From NCBI RefSeq assembly GCF_002211305.1, contig NZ_LOKW01000025.1, forward strand, positions 310,001 to 374,000: 64,000 nt of DNA, written 5' to 3'. Each line of letters starts with the position of its first letter. The first letter of the stretch is position 1. The DNA comes from Rhizobium sp. R634. GTDB lineage: Bacteria; Pseudomonadota; Alphaproteobacteria; Rhizobiales; Rhizobiaceae. Positions 55,332-62,549 of the stretch are shown here, piece by piece. The position numbers were made by a program, and so were the translations under genes. Below the pieces are notes generated by a model that made no database searches, was not told the origin of the DNA, and saw nothing but the letters and a program-made list of their open reading frames with translations.

Positions 55332-56990
55332 ATGACTGCAGCGGAAACACGTACCGACGGAGCGGTGGCGGGCTCAGGCCTGCTCGATCGCGAAAGAATT
55401 GTCGCAAGGCCCGGTTTCAACAGGTGGCTGGTGCCGCCGGCAGCGCTTGCCATCCATCTCTGCATCGGCATGGCCTATGGTTTCAGCGTGTTCTGGCTGC
55501 CGCTTTCCAAGTCGCTCGGCATTACGGCCCCGACGGCCTGCCCCGACCTGACGCTCGCTTCGGCGCTCTTCACCACGACCTGCGACTGGCGCGTTGCCGA
55601 TCTCGGCTGGATCTATACGCTGTTCTTCGTTCTGCTCGGTTCGTCGGCCGCCATCTGGGGCGGCTGGCTGGAGCGGGCCGGCCCGCGCAAGGCGGGTGTC
55701 GTTTCCGCCTGCTGCTGGTGCGGCGGCATCGTGCTTGCTGCTATCGGCGTCATCACCCATCAACTCTGGCTGATGTGGCTCGGCGCCGGGGTGATTGGCG
55801 GCATTGGTCTCGGCCTCGGTTATATCTCGCCGGTCTCGACGCTGATCAAGTGGTTTCCGGACCGTCGAGGCATGGCGACCGGCATGGCGATCATGGGCTT
55901 CGGCGGCGGCGCGATGATCGGTGCTCCGCTTGCCAACTTGCTGATGAATGCTTTCAAGACCGATACGTCGGTGGGCGTCTGGCAGACCTTCATCGTCATG
56001 GCGGCGATCTATTTCGTGTTCATGATGGGCGGCGCCTTCGGCTACCGCATTCCGCCGGCCGGCTGGCGTCCCGATGGCTGGACCCCGCCTGTTGCCAAGA
56101 GCACGATGATCACCACCCGGCATGTGCACTTGCGTGACGCCCACAAGACCAAGCAGTTCTGGCTGATCTGGGCCGTGCTTTGCCTCAACGTTTCGGCCGG
56201 TATCGGCGTCATCGGCATGGCCTCGCCGATGTTGCAGGAAATCTTCGCCGGTTCGCTGATCGGCCTGCCTGATGTTGGCTTTGCACAGCTCGATGCCGCA
56301 CAGAAGGCATCGATCGCGACGATCGCCGCCGGTTTTGCCGGCCTGCTGTCGCTCTTCAATATCGGCGGACGGTTCTTCTGGGCGTCGCTCTCCGACAAGA
56401 TCGGCCGCAAGAATACTTACTACAGCTTCTTCATCATCGGTATCGCGCTCTATGCGCTGGCGCCGACCTTCGCCGGCATGGGCAACAAGGCGCTGTTCGT
56501 TCTTTCGTTCGGCATCATCCTGTCGATGTATGGCGGCGGCTTTGCGACTATCCCGGCCTATCTTGCCGATATCTTCGGCACCCAGTTCGTCGGCGCCATC
56601 CATGGCCGGCTGCTCACGGCCTGGGCAACGGCCGGCATCGTCGGCCCTGTTGTGGTGAACTATATCCGCGAAGCGCAGATCGCCGCCGGCGTCGCACCGG
56701 GTCCGGCCCTTTATACCGGAACCATGTATATCCTCGCCGGCATGCTGGCGCTCGGCCTCGTCGCCAACGCGCTTGTCAGGCCGCTTCCGGACAAATGGTT
56801 CATGAGGGATGACGAGGTTGCGGCGCTGCAGGCGAAGTCGGCGGCCGTCAATACCGGTCCGACCGGTTCCTTCGGCATCGGCACCGGCGGGCTGGACGGC
56901 AAGGCCATGCTCGCTTGGGCCGTGGTCGGCATTCCGCTGCTCTGGGGCGTTTGGGTGACGCTGAAGGCGACTTTCGCCCTCTTCGGGTGA
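55332..56990 (+). CDS. OFA family (oxalate/formate-type) MFS transporter with fused C-terminal helix
   Basis: 552 residues from the ATG at 55332, 6 bp after AAGGAGGAG. An MFS protein with 12 predicted helices; GMAYGFSVFWLPLSKSLGI and GFGGGAMIGAPLANLLM are OFA marks, and a long loop lies around 245-280. The last ~25 residues (MLAWAVVGIPLLWGVWVTLKATFALF) form an extra helix that resembles the separate small subunit of related MFS carriers, here fused. Formate or oxalate as substrate is suggested by its place after the fds operon, but it has its own promoter region. Confidence 0.88.
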   Translation: MTAAETRTDGAVAGSGLLDRERIVARPGFNRWLVPPAALAIHLCIGMAYGFSVFWLPLSKSLGITAPTACPDLTLASALFTTTCDWRVADLGWIYTLFFVLLGSSAAIWGGWLERAGPRKAGVVSACCWCGGIVLAAIGVITHQLWLMWLGAGVIGGIGLGLGYISPVSTLIKWFPDRRGMATGMAIMGFGGGAMIGAPLANLLMNAFKTDTSVGVWQTFIVMAAIYFVFMMGGAFGYRIPPAGWRPDGWTPPVAKSTMITTRHVHLRDAHKTKQFWLIWAVLCLNVSAGIGVIGMASPMLQEIFAGSLIGLPDVGFAQLDAAQKASIATIAAGFAGLLSLFNIGGRFFWASLSDKIGRKNTYYSFFIIGIALYALAPTFAGMGNKALFVLSFGIILSMYGGGFATIPAYLADIFGTQFVGAIHGRLLTAWATAGIVGPVVVNYIREAQIAAGVAPGPALYTGTMYILAGMLALGLVANALVRPLPDKWFMRDDEVAALQAKSAAVNTGPTGSFGIGTGGLDGKAMLAWAVVGIPLLWGVWVTLKATFALFG

Positions 56991-56999
56991 CTGGTGAAA

Positions 57000-57029
57000 A
57001 GCGCGCCGCCTAGTTCCAGGCGGCGCGCT
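57000..57029 (+). terminator. Hairpin after the OFA transporter gene
   Basis: An 11-bp stem (AGCGCGCCGCC with GGCGGCGCGCT) with an 8-nt loop, 10 bp after the stop. The T-run is weak (CTCTAAAG), so the strength is uncertain. Confidence 0.6.
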
Positions 57030-57030
57030 C

Positions 57031-57132
57031 TAAAGCGCATCGCGATCTTTCAGATTCGCTCCTTGCGCTTTGGGTTTTTGTTTTGCGCATGTCGTTGCCG
57101 CAAAACCGCTGCACACTTTTGGGCGACATGCG
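57031..57132. repeat. Rhizobial intergenic repeat with paired inverted repeats
   Basis: AAAGCGC (57032-57038) pairs with GCGCTTT (57065-57071), and CGCATGTCG (57086-57094) pairs with CGACATGCG (57124-57132). Between the second pair lies a CGCAAAACCGCTGCACACTT-type core. From memory this composite ('gcgcatgtcgtt-aaaaccgctgcacactttt-gcgacatg') is dispersed in Rhizobium and Agrobacterium genomes. It fills the gap between the convergent transporter and chemoreceptor genes. Confidence 0.7.
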
Positions 57133-57137
57133 TTACA

Positions 57138-58898
57138 TCAGAATTCTTCCCAACTTTGGGCAGTTGGCGCGGCAGCGCCGTGGGCCTTGGCGACGCGTGC
57201 GACGAGATGCAGCGCCGGTGATCCCGCCTGTCGCGTTTCGGGCCTGCTGACAGGCTGGGTCTGGCCCGGGAGCCGGAATTTCGACAAGAGGACACGCAGC
57301 GTTTCGGCCTCCCTCGCAAGGCTGTGGCTGGCGGCCGTGCTCTCCTCGACCATCGCGGCATTCTGCTGCGTTGCCTGGTCCATCGTGTTGACCGCCTGGT
57401 TTATTTCCTTGAGACCGACGGCCTGTTCTTTCGACGCCTTGACGATCGCCTCGACATTGCCGTCGATATCGCCAACCTGGGCAACGATCTCTTCAAGCGC
57501 CTGGCCGGTCTCGCCGACGAGGCCGACGCCGTTCCTGACGAGTTCGCTCGACGTGTTGATCAGCGCCTTGATCTCCTTGGCGGCCTTGGCGGAGCGTTGG
57601 GCGAGTTCCCTGACCTCCTGGGCCACGACCGCAAAGCCCTTGCCGGCTTCGCCGGCGCGTGCCGCCTCGACGCCCGCATTCAGCGCCAGAAGATTGGTCT
57701 GGAAGGCGATATCGTCGATCACGCCGATGATGTTGTTGATCTCGCGCGAGGACTGCTCGATCTGGCCCATGGCCGCGACGGCATTGCGGACCACGACGCC
57801 GGATTGCTCGGCGCCTTGCTTGGTCTTGGCGACCAGCCGGCCTGCTTCGTCGGCGCGGCGGCTGGAATCATTGACGGTGGTAGTGATCTCCTCCAGCGCG
57901 GCAGCCGTCTCCTCGATCGAGGCGGCCTGCTGTTCCGTCCGCTTGGAGAAGGTATCGGCCGATGCGCCGATTTCGCGCGAGCCGGCGGCGATCGCGCCGG
58001 CGTTTTCGCCGATCGTCTTCATGGTTTCGGCAAGGTCGCCGATGGCGGTATTGAAATCGTGGCGCAGCTGTTCCATCGACGGAACGAAAGGCGTATCCAC
58101 CGTCCGCGTCAGGTTGCCTTCGGAGAGGTCGCGCAGCGCGGTGCCGAGCTGAGCAATGGCACTCATGCGTTCGGTGACGTCGGTTGCGAATTTTACGACT
58201 TTGTTGACCTTGCCGTCGGCATCGAGGATCGGGTTATAGGCTGCCTGTATCCAGATCTGCCGGCCGCCCTTGCCGAACCGGACGAATTCGTTGGCGATGA
58301 ATTCGCCCCGCGCCAGCCGCTTCCAGAAATTGGCATAGTCTTCTGTCCTGGCATAGGCGGGATCGCAGAACATGCTGTGGTGCTTGCCGGCGACCTCGGC
58401 GAGCGAATATCCCAGCGCATTGCAGAAATTCTCGTTGGCGGTCAGGATTTCGCCCGTGGGCGTGAATTCGATTACCGCCTGCGAGCGTGAGATCGCTTCC
58501 AGCTTGCCGGCATCATCGACGGCCTTCCGTTTCGCCGCTGTGATATCGGCTGCAAACTTTACGACCTTGAACGGTCTGCCGCCCCTGAAAACCGGGTTGT
58601 AGGACGCCTGAATCCATATTTCTCTGTTGCCCTTGGCGAAACGCTTGTAGGCGCCGGCATCATATTCGCCGCGTCCGAGCCGTGCCCAGAATTCGCGGTA
58701 ATCGGCAGTCGCCGTATAGGCCGGTTCGCAGAACATGCTGTGATGCTTGCCGAGGATTTCGTTCAGGTTATAGCCAAGCGCACGGCAGAAATTCTCGTTC
58801 GCCGCCAGGATATTACCCTTGAGATCGAATTCGATGATTGCCTGCGATTTGGAGATGGCATCGAGAATGTATTTTGAATCGGAGGATAGCCCAAACAT
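57138..58898 (-). CDS. Soluble methyl-accepting chemotaxis protein with two PAS domains
   Basis: 586 residues with no membrane segment or signal, so the sensor should lie in the cytoplasm. Two tandem PAS domains (about 10-120 and 130-245) share HHSMFC motifs (GKHHSMFCEPAY, GKHHSMFCDPAY) and look like a duplication. A short HAMP-like linker (about 255-300) leads to the signalling domain, with the hairpin tip IDDIAFQTNLLALNAGVEAARAGEAGKGFAVVAQEVRELAQRSA. The protein ends in QSWEEF, a CheR/CheB-tethering pentapeptide-like tail. The ligand is unknown; redox or oxygen sensing is possible for PAS. cheW is 251 bp upstream in the same direction. Confidence 0.93.
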   Translation of the reverse strand: MFGLSSDSKYILDAISKSQAIIEFDLKGNILAANENFCRALGYNLNEILGKHHSMFCEPAYTATADYREFWARLGRGEYDAGAYKRFAKGNREIWIQASYNPVFRGGRPFKVVKFAADITAAKRKAVDDAGKLEAISRSQAVIEFTPTGEILTANENFCNALGYSLAEVAGKHHSMFCDPAYARTEDYANFWKRLARGEFIANEFVRFGKGGRQIWIQAAYNPILDADGKVNKVVKFATDVTERMSAIAQLGTALRDLSEGNLTRTVDTPFVPSMEQLRHDFNTAIGDLAETMKTIGENAGAIAAGSREIGASADTFSKRTEQQAASIEETAAALEEITTTVNDSSRRADEAGRLVAKTKQGAEQSGVVVRNAVAAMGQIEQSSREINNIIGVIDDIAFQTNLLALNAGVEAARAGEAGKGFAVVAQEVRELAQRSAKAAKEIKALINTSSELVRNGVGLVGETGQALEEIVAQVGDIDGNVEAIVKASKEQAVGLKEINQAVNTMDQATQQNAAMVEESTAASHSLAREAETLRVLLSKFRLPGQTQPVSRPETRQAGSPALHLVARVAKAHGAAAPTAQSWEEF

Positions 58899-59100
58899 AT
58901 CCGTCTCTCTGAAGTCCACAGCTGTCGCTGTTTCGGCCTGATAGAAGCGAAGCGGGGCATTCCGAGGACCGGAGACATGTCATCCGTAGGCTTCGTCACC
59001 CATAGTGGTGGCGCGTGGTTAATATTGCGTATAAAAGCGATCGCTAATTTTAAAGTATCGCACACTAACGGCAAGCATAGACTGCGCTGTGACCGATAAC

Positions 59101-59126
59101 AAAAACCGCCCGGAGAGGCGGTTTTT
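59101..59126 (-). terminator. Intrinsic terminator after cheW
   Basis: A 10-bp stem (AAAAACCGCC with GGCGGTTTTT) and a 6-nt loop, with the T-run at the 3' side on the minus strand, 23 bp past the cheW stop. It isolates cheW from the chemoreceptor gene that follows. Confidence 0.9.
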
Positions 59127-59149
59127 CATTGCCGAATTGTTTTGGAAGA

Positions 59150-59626
59150 TCAGGCGGCCAGTTCGTCCGTCTCGTTTTCCTTGAACATCTTGGCGAGGTT
59201 CAGGAAGCAGATCATGCCATTTTCCGAAGCGATGATGCCTTCGCAATAGGCGCGGTCGAAGGAGGCGGTTACCTCGGGCACCGGCTGGACCTGGCTGGAG
59301 GAGATGGTGAGAATGTCCGAGACGCGGTCGACCAGCATGCCGATGACCATGCTGTGGACTTCGGCGACGACGATGGCGCTCCGCTCATTGGCTACCGTGC
59401 TCTTCATGCCCAGCTTATAGGCGAGATCGATGATCGGGATGACCGAGCCGCGCAGGTTCATGACACCGATGACGTCGGCCGGCGAATGCGGGATCGGCGT
59501 CGACGGCGCCCAGCCGCGGATTTCGCGGATGGTCGTGGTCTTGACGCAGAATTCCTGGTCATGCAGGCGGAAGGCGATGATTTCGAGCGTGTCGCCGCTG
59601 AAGCTAGTGGAATTGATCGTGGCCAT
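59150..59626 (-). CDS. cheW: Chemotaxis adaptor CheW
   Basis: 158 residues, one CheW domain. LEIIAFRLHDQEFCVKTTTIREI, the NLRGSVIPIIDLAYKLG segment and VDRVSDILTISSSQVQPVPEV are typical. It links chemoreceptors to the CheA kinase. Its ATG overlaps by one base the stop of a truncated chemoreceptor tail, so it seems to have once been the second gene of an mcp-cheW operon. A terminator follows 23 bp downstream. Confidence 0.95.
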   Translation of the reverse strand: MATINSTSFSGDTLEIIAFRLHDQEFCVKTTTIREIRGWAPSTPIPHSPADVIGVMNLRGSVIPIIDLAYKLGMKSTVANERSAIVVAEVHSMVIGMLVDRVSDILTISSSQVQPVPEVTASFDRAYCEGIIASENGMICFLNLAKMFKENETDELAA

Positions 59627-59754
59627 TAGAATTCTTCCCAACTGTCGTAAGCCAAAGCAGAAGCGGGTGCGCCACCATTGGCGCTGACAAGCCTTGCCTT
59701 CACACCACGCGATGGCTTGGCGCTTGGCGAAGCATCGTTACGGTTACGACGACA
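59626..59754 (-). pseudogene. C-terminal remnant of a chemoreceptor gene
   Basis: Forty-two codons are open in the minus frame ending at TAA, which shares its last A with the cheW ATG. The translation is Ala/Ser/Pro-rich and ends in AYDSWEEF, the same SWEEF end as the complete chemoreceptor 0.5 kb away. No start codon is present and an in-frame stop lies just upstream; the preceding 70 bp hold no MCP signalling domain. I read it as the leftover 3' end of a deleted mcp gene. Chance is unlikely because of the pentapeptide and the coupling to cheW. Confidence 0.6.
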
Positions 59755-59824
59755 TTAGCGAAAGAGTGTTGCCCAAATCTAAATCGGCAGACGCGTTTAT
59801 GAAGGTTTTCGGCCTGGATTTACT

Positions 59825-61024
59825 TCAGCTGATCGTCTTTTCGATCTGTGAGACCGCCCAATCCACCTGTTCCAGCGTGATGATCAATGGCGGGGCGAGG
59901 CGAATCGTATGGTCATGGGTGTCCTTGGCGAGAAGGCCGCGTTCCTTCAGCGCATGGCAATATTGCCGCGCGCCGCCGGCTTCGGGCTCGAGTTCGATCG
60001 CCATCATCAGGCCGCGGCCGCGCACGTCCCTGACGATGTTCGAGCGGATCGAGCGGAGGCCTTCGAGAAAATAGTCGCCCATGGCAGCGGCGTTCTCGAT
60101 CATGCCCTCCTCCACGAGCACCTTGAGCGCCGTGCGCGCCACCGCACAGGCGAGCGGATTGCCGCCGAAGGTCGAGCCGTGCTGGCCGGGCTTCAGCACG
60201 CCCAGCACCTCGGAATTCGAAAGCACGGCCGATACCGGGTAGAAGCCGCCGGACAGCGCCTTGCCGATCAGCGTCACATCGGCCTCGATGCCTTCGTGCT
60301 CCTCGGCCAGCAGCTTGCCGGTGCGGCCGAGACCGGTCTGGATCTCGTCGAGGATCAGGGTGACGTTGTTATCAGTGCAGAGCTCGCGGATGCGGGTGAA
60401 ATAACCGGCCGGCGGGATGATGACGCCGGCTTCGCCCTGGATCGGCTCGATCAGGGCGGCAACCGTATTGCCATTGATCGCGGCCTCGAAGGCCTCGGCA
60501 TCGCCGAAGGGAATGGTGCGAAAGCCGGGCGTGTAGGGGCCGAAGCCGGTGCGGGCGTCGGGATCGGTGGAGAAACTGATGATGCTCAGCGTCCGGCCGT
60601 GGAAATTGTCGGCGCAGACGATGATCTCCGCCTTGCCCTCGGGCACGCCCTTGACCTCGTACCCCCATTTGCGCACAGCCTTGATGGCGGTCTCCACGGC
60701 TTCGGCGCCGGAATTCATCGGCAGGATCTTATGGGAGCCGGTGAGCGCCGCAAGCTCTTCGTAGAGATAGGCGAGCTGGTCGTTGCGAAAGGCGCGGGAG
60801 GTCAGGGTCAATCTTCCCGCCTGCTCGACCATGGCGGCCAGGATCTTCGGGTGACAGTGGCCCTGGTTGACGGCGGAATAGGCCGAGAGGCAATCGAGAT
60901 AACGATTGCCGTCGGTATCCCAGACATGAACGCCTTCGCCGCGCGTCAGCACGACATCAAGCGGTTTATAATTGTTGGCGCCGAGCCGCTGTTCCGTGGC
61001 GATCAGTTTTTCCGACGTGTTCAT
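59825..61024 (-). CDS. rocD: Ornithine aminotransferase
   Basis: 399 residues, class III PLP aminotransferase. It converts ornithine and 2-oxoglutarate to glutamate-5-semialdehyde and glutamate. The PLP lysine is in TLIGKALSGGFYPVSA, preceded by LILDEIQTGLGRTG. MNSGAEAVETAIKAVRKWGY is the cofactor phosphate site. The N-terminal NNYKPLDVVLTRGEGVHVWD marks ornithine aminotransferase over acetylornithine aminotransferase. It lies 13 bp downstream of arginase, its supplier of ornithine. Confidence 0.97.
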   Translation of the reverse strand: MNTSEKLIATEQRLGANNYKPLDVVLTRGEGVHVWDTDGNRYLDCLSAYSAVNQGHCHPKILAAMVEQAGRLTLTSRAFRNDQLAYLYEELAALTGSHKILPMNSGAEAVETAIKAVRKWGYEVKGVPEGKAEIIVCADNFHGRTLSIISFSTDPDARTGFGPYTPGFRTIPFGDAEAFEAAINGNTVAALIEPIQGEAGVIIPPAGYFTRIRELCTDNNVTLILDEIQTGLGRTGKLLAEEHEGIEADVTLIGKALSGGFYPVSAVLSNSEVLGVLKPGQHGSTFGGNPLACAVARTALKVLVEEGMIENAAAMGDYFLEGLRSIRSNIVRDVRGRGLMMAIELEPEAGGARQYCHALKERGLLAKDTHDHTIRLAPPLIITLEQVDWAVSQIEKTIS

Positions 61025-61037
61025 GGCTTTCTCCCCT

Positions 61038-61973
61038 CTATGCTGCGCGTGTCGGGCGGTCGAAGATGCGGCGGCCGAAGAGGCTTGCCGTCAGCTCCAC
61101 GAGGATGCGGGCGCTCTTGCCGCGATCGTCGAGAAACGGATTGAGCTCGACGAGATCCAGCGACGAAACGAGGCCGCTGTCCGAAAGCATTTCCATAACG
61201 AGATGGGCCTCGCGGAAGGTGGCGCCGCCGGGTACCGTCGTGCCGACGCCAGGGGCGATATCGGGATCGAGGAAATCGAGATCGAGGCTGACATGCAGCA
61301 GGCCGTTCGCCTTGGCGACGACGTCGAGAATATGCCGCATGATGGCGCCGATGCCCTGCTCGTCGATCGCCCGCATATCGAAGACGTTGACGCCGTGTTC
61401 ATGGATTTCCTCGCGCTCGCGCGCATCGACCGAACGGATACCGACCTGGAAGACATGCTTCGGGTCGACGAAGGGACGGTCCTTCGGCAGGATTTCGGCG
61501 AACTCCGCCTCGCCGCAGAAGAAGGCGACAGGCATGCCGTGAATATTGCCGGAGGGCGAGGTGGCGGGAGAGTTGAAATCGGCGTGCGCATCGAGCCAAA
61601 GCACGAAGAGCGGCCGGCCTTTGCTGGCGGCATAGCGGGCCATGCCGGAGACGCTGCCCATGGAAAGGCTGTGGTCTCCGCCGAGAATCAGCGGAAAGCG
61701 GCCGGCGGCGGCAACCTCATAGACGCTGCTTTCGAGCGCGCGGGTGAAAGCGCCGACGATCCTCAGATTATGGGCTTTGGGATGATTCGGCAGATCCATC
61801 GCCGGCACGATGCTGAGATCGCCGTTGTCCGCGACATCATGGCCGAGATCGATCAGCGTCTGGTCGACGCCGGCAATGCGGAGCGCCGCAGGGCCCATGG
61901 CGGCGCCCCGGCGGCCGGAGCCTTCTTCCAGCGGTGCGCCGATGAGGGTGACAGATCGCGATTGGACATTCAT
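61038..61973 (-). CDS. rocF: Arginase
   Basis: 311 residues. It cleaves arginine to ornithine and urea with two Mn ions. Metal ligands are in LGGDHSLSMG, LWLDAHADFNSP and SLDLDFLDPDIAPG. The N-terminal SVTLIGAPLEEGSGRRGAAMGPAALR is the family start, and the ATG at 61973 is used. It leads the rocF-rocD operon. The neighbouring divergent Lrp/AsnC gene is the likely activator in response to arginine or ornithine. Confidence 0.97.
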   Translation of the reverse strand: MNVQSRSVTLIGAPLEEGSGRRGAAMGPAALRIAGVDQTLIDLGHDVADNGDLSIVPAMDLPNHPKAHNLRIVGAFTRALESSVYEVAAAGRFPLILGGDHSLSMGSVSGMARYAASKGRPLFVLWLDAHADFNSPATSPSGNIHGMPVAFFCGEAEFAEILPKDRPFVDPKHVFQVGIRSVDAREREEIHEHGVNVFDMRAIDEQGIGAIMRHILDVVAKANGLLHVSLDLDFLDPDIAPGVGTTVPGGATFREAHLVMEMLSDSGLVSSLDLVELNPFLDDRGKSARILVELTASLFGRRIFDRPTRAA

Positions 61974-62096
61974 TCGGGGGGCTCCGGATTGAGGCCTGTT
62001 TTGGCCGATAGTGGGATAATGGGTTGCCGGCAAAAAGATGGAAAAGTGTCAGAAATGAATTATGATTGCGCAGATTGATAAAGCTATTTTGACAAA
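61974..62096. promoter_or_regulatory. Divergent rocF / Lrp-AsnC promoter region
   Basis: 123 bp shared by two divergent genes. The part near the regulator (62055-62096) is AT-rich, with TTGCGCAGATTGATAAAGCTATTTTGACAAA-type sequence close to the GTG start. Lrp-type regulators bind such degenerate AT-rich sites. No palindrome is clear enough to define an operator. Confidence 0.45.
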
Positions 62097-62534
62097 GTGA
62101 TCATCGTGGACGATCTCGATACCGAACTTCTGAGCGCCCTTCGCCACAACGCCCGAATTTCCGTTTCATCGCTTGCGGCGATTACGGGCGCATCGCGGGC
62201 GACGGTGGCCGCCCGCATCGACCGGCTGGTGGCCAGTGGCACCATTGTCGGTTTCACCATTCGGACCAGCCACGAGACCCGGTCCGCCGGCGTGCGCGCC
62301 ATCGTGATGATCGAGGTGCTCGGCAAGCTCGCTGACAGGGTCGCCGATCAGCTCAGGGGCCTGCCGCAGGTCCGCGCCCTTCACAGCACCAACGGCAAAT
62401 GGGATTTCGTCGCCGAACTCGAGGATCGCGACCTTGCTTCCTTCGACGAGACCCTGCGCCGCATCCGGCTGATCAACGGCATCAACTCGACCGAGACCAA
62501 TATTCTTCTGAAGACGAGCAAGACCGGTTTCTAA
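62097..62534 (+). CDS. Lrp/AsnC family transcriptional regulator
   Basis: 145 residues from a GTG at 62097; a second in-frame GTG at 62106 is possible. The N-terminal HTH is LLSALRHNARISVSSLAAITGASRATVAARIDRLVASG. The C-terminal RAM domain holds the amino-acid pocket (VRAIVMIEVLGKLADRVADQL, NGKWDFVAELEDRDLASFDETL). Its placement opposite rocF-rocD points to control of arginine catabolism. The effector is inferred. Confidence 0.92.
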   Translation: MIIVDDLDTELLSALRHNARISVSSLAAITGASRATVAARIDRLVASGTIVGFTIRTSHETRSAGVRAIVMIEVLGKLADRVADQLRGLPQVRALHSTNGKWDFVAELEDRDLASFDETLRRIRLINGINSTETNILLKTSKTGF

Positions 62535-62549
62535 GCAGTCCCAGCCGGC

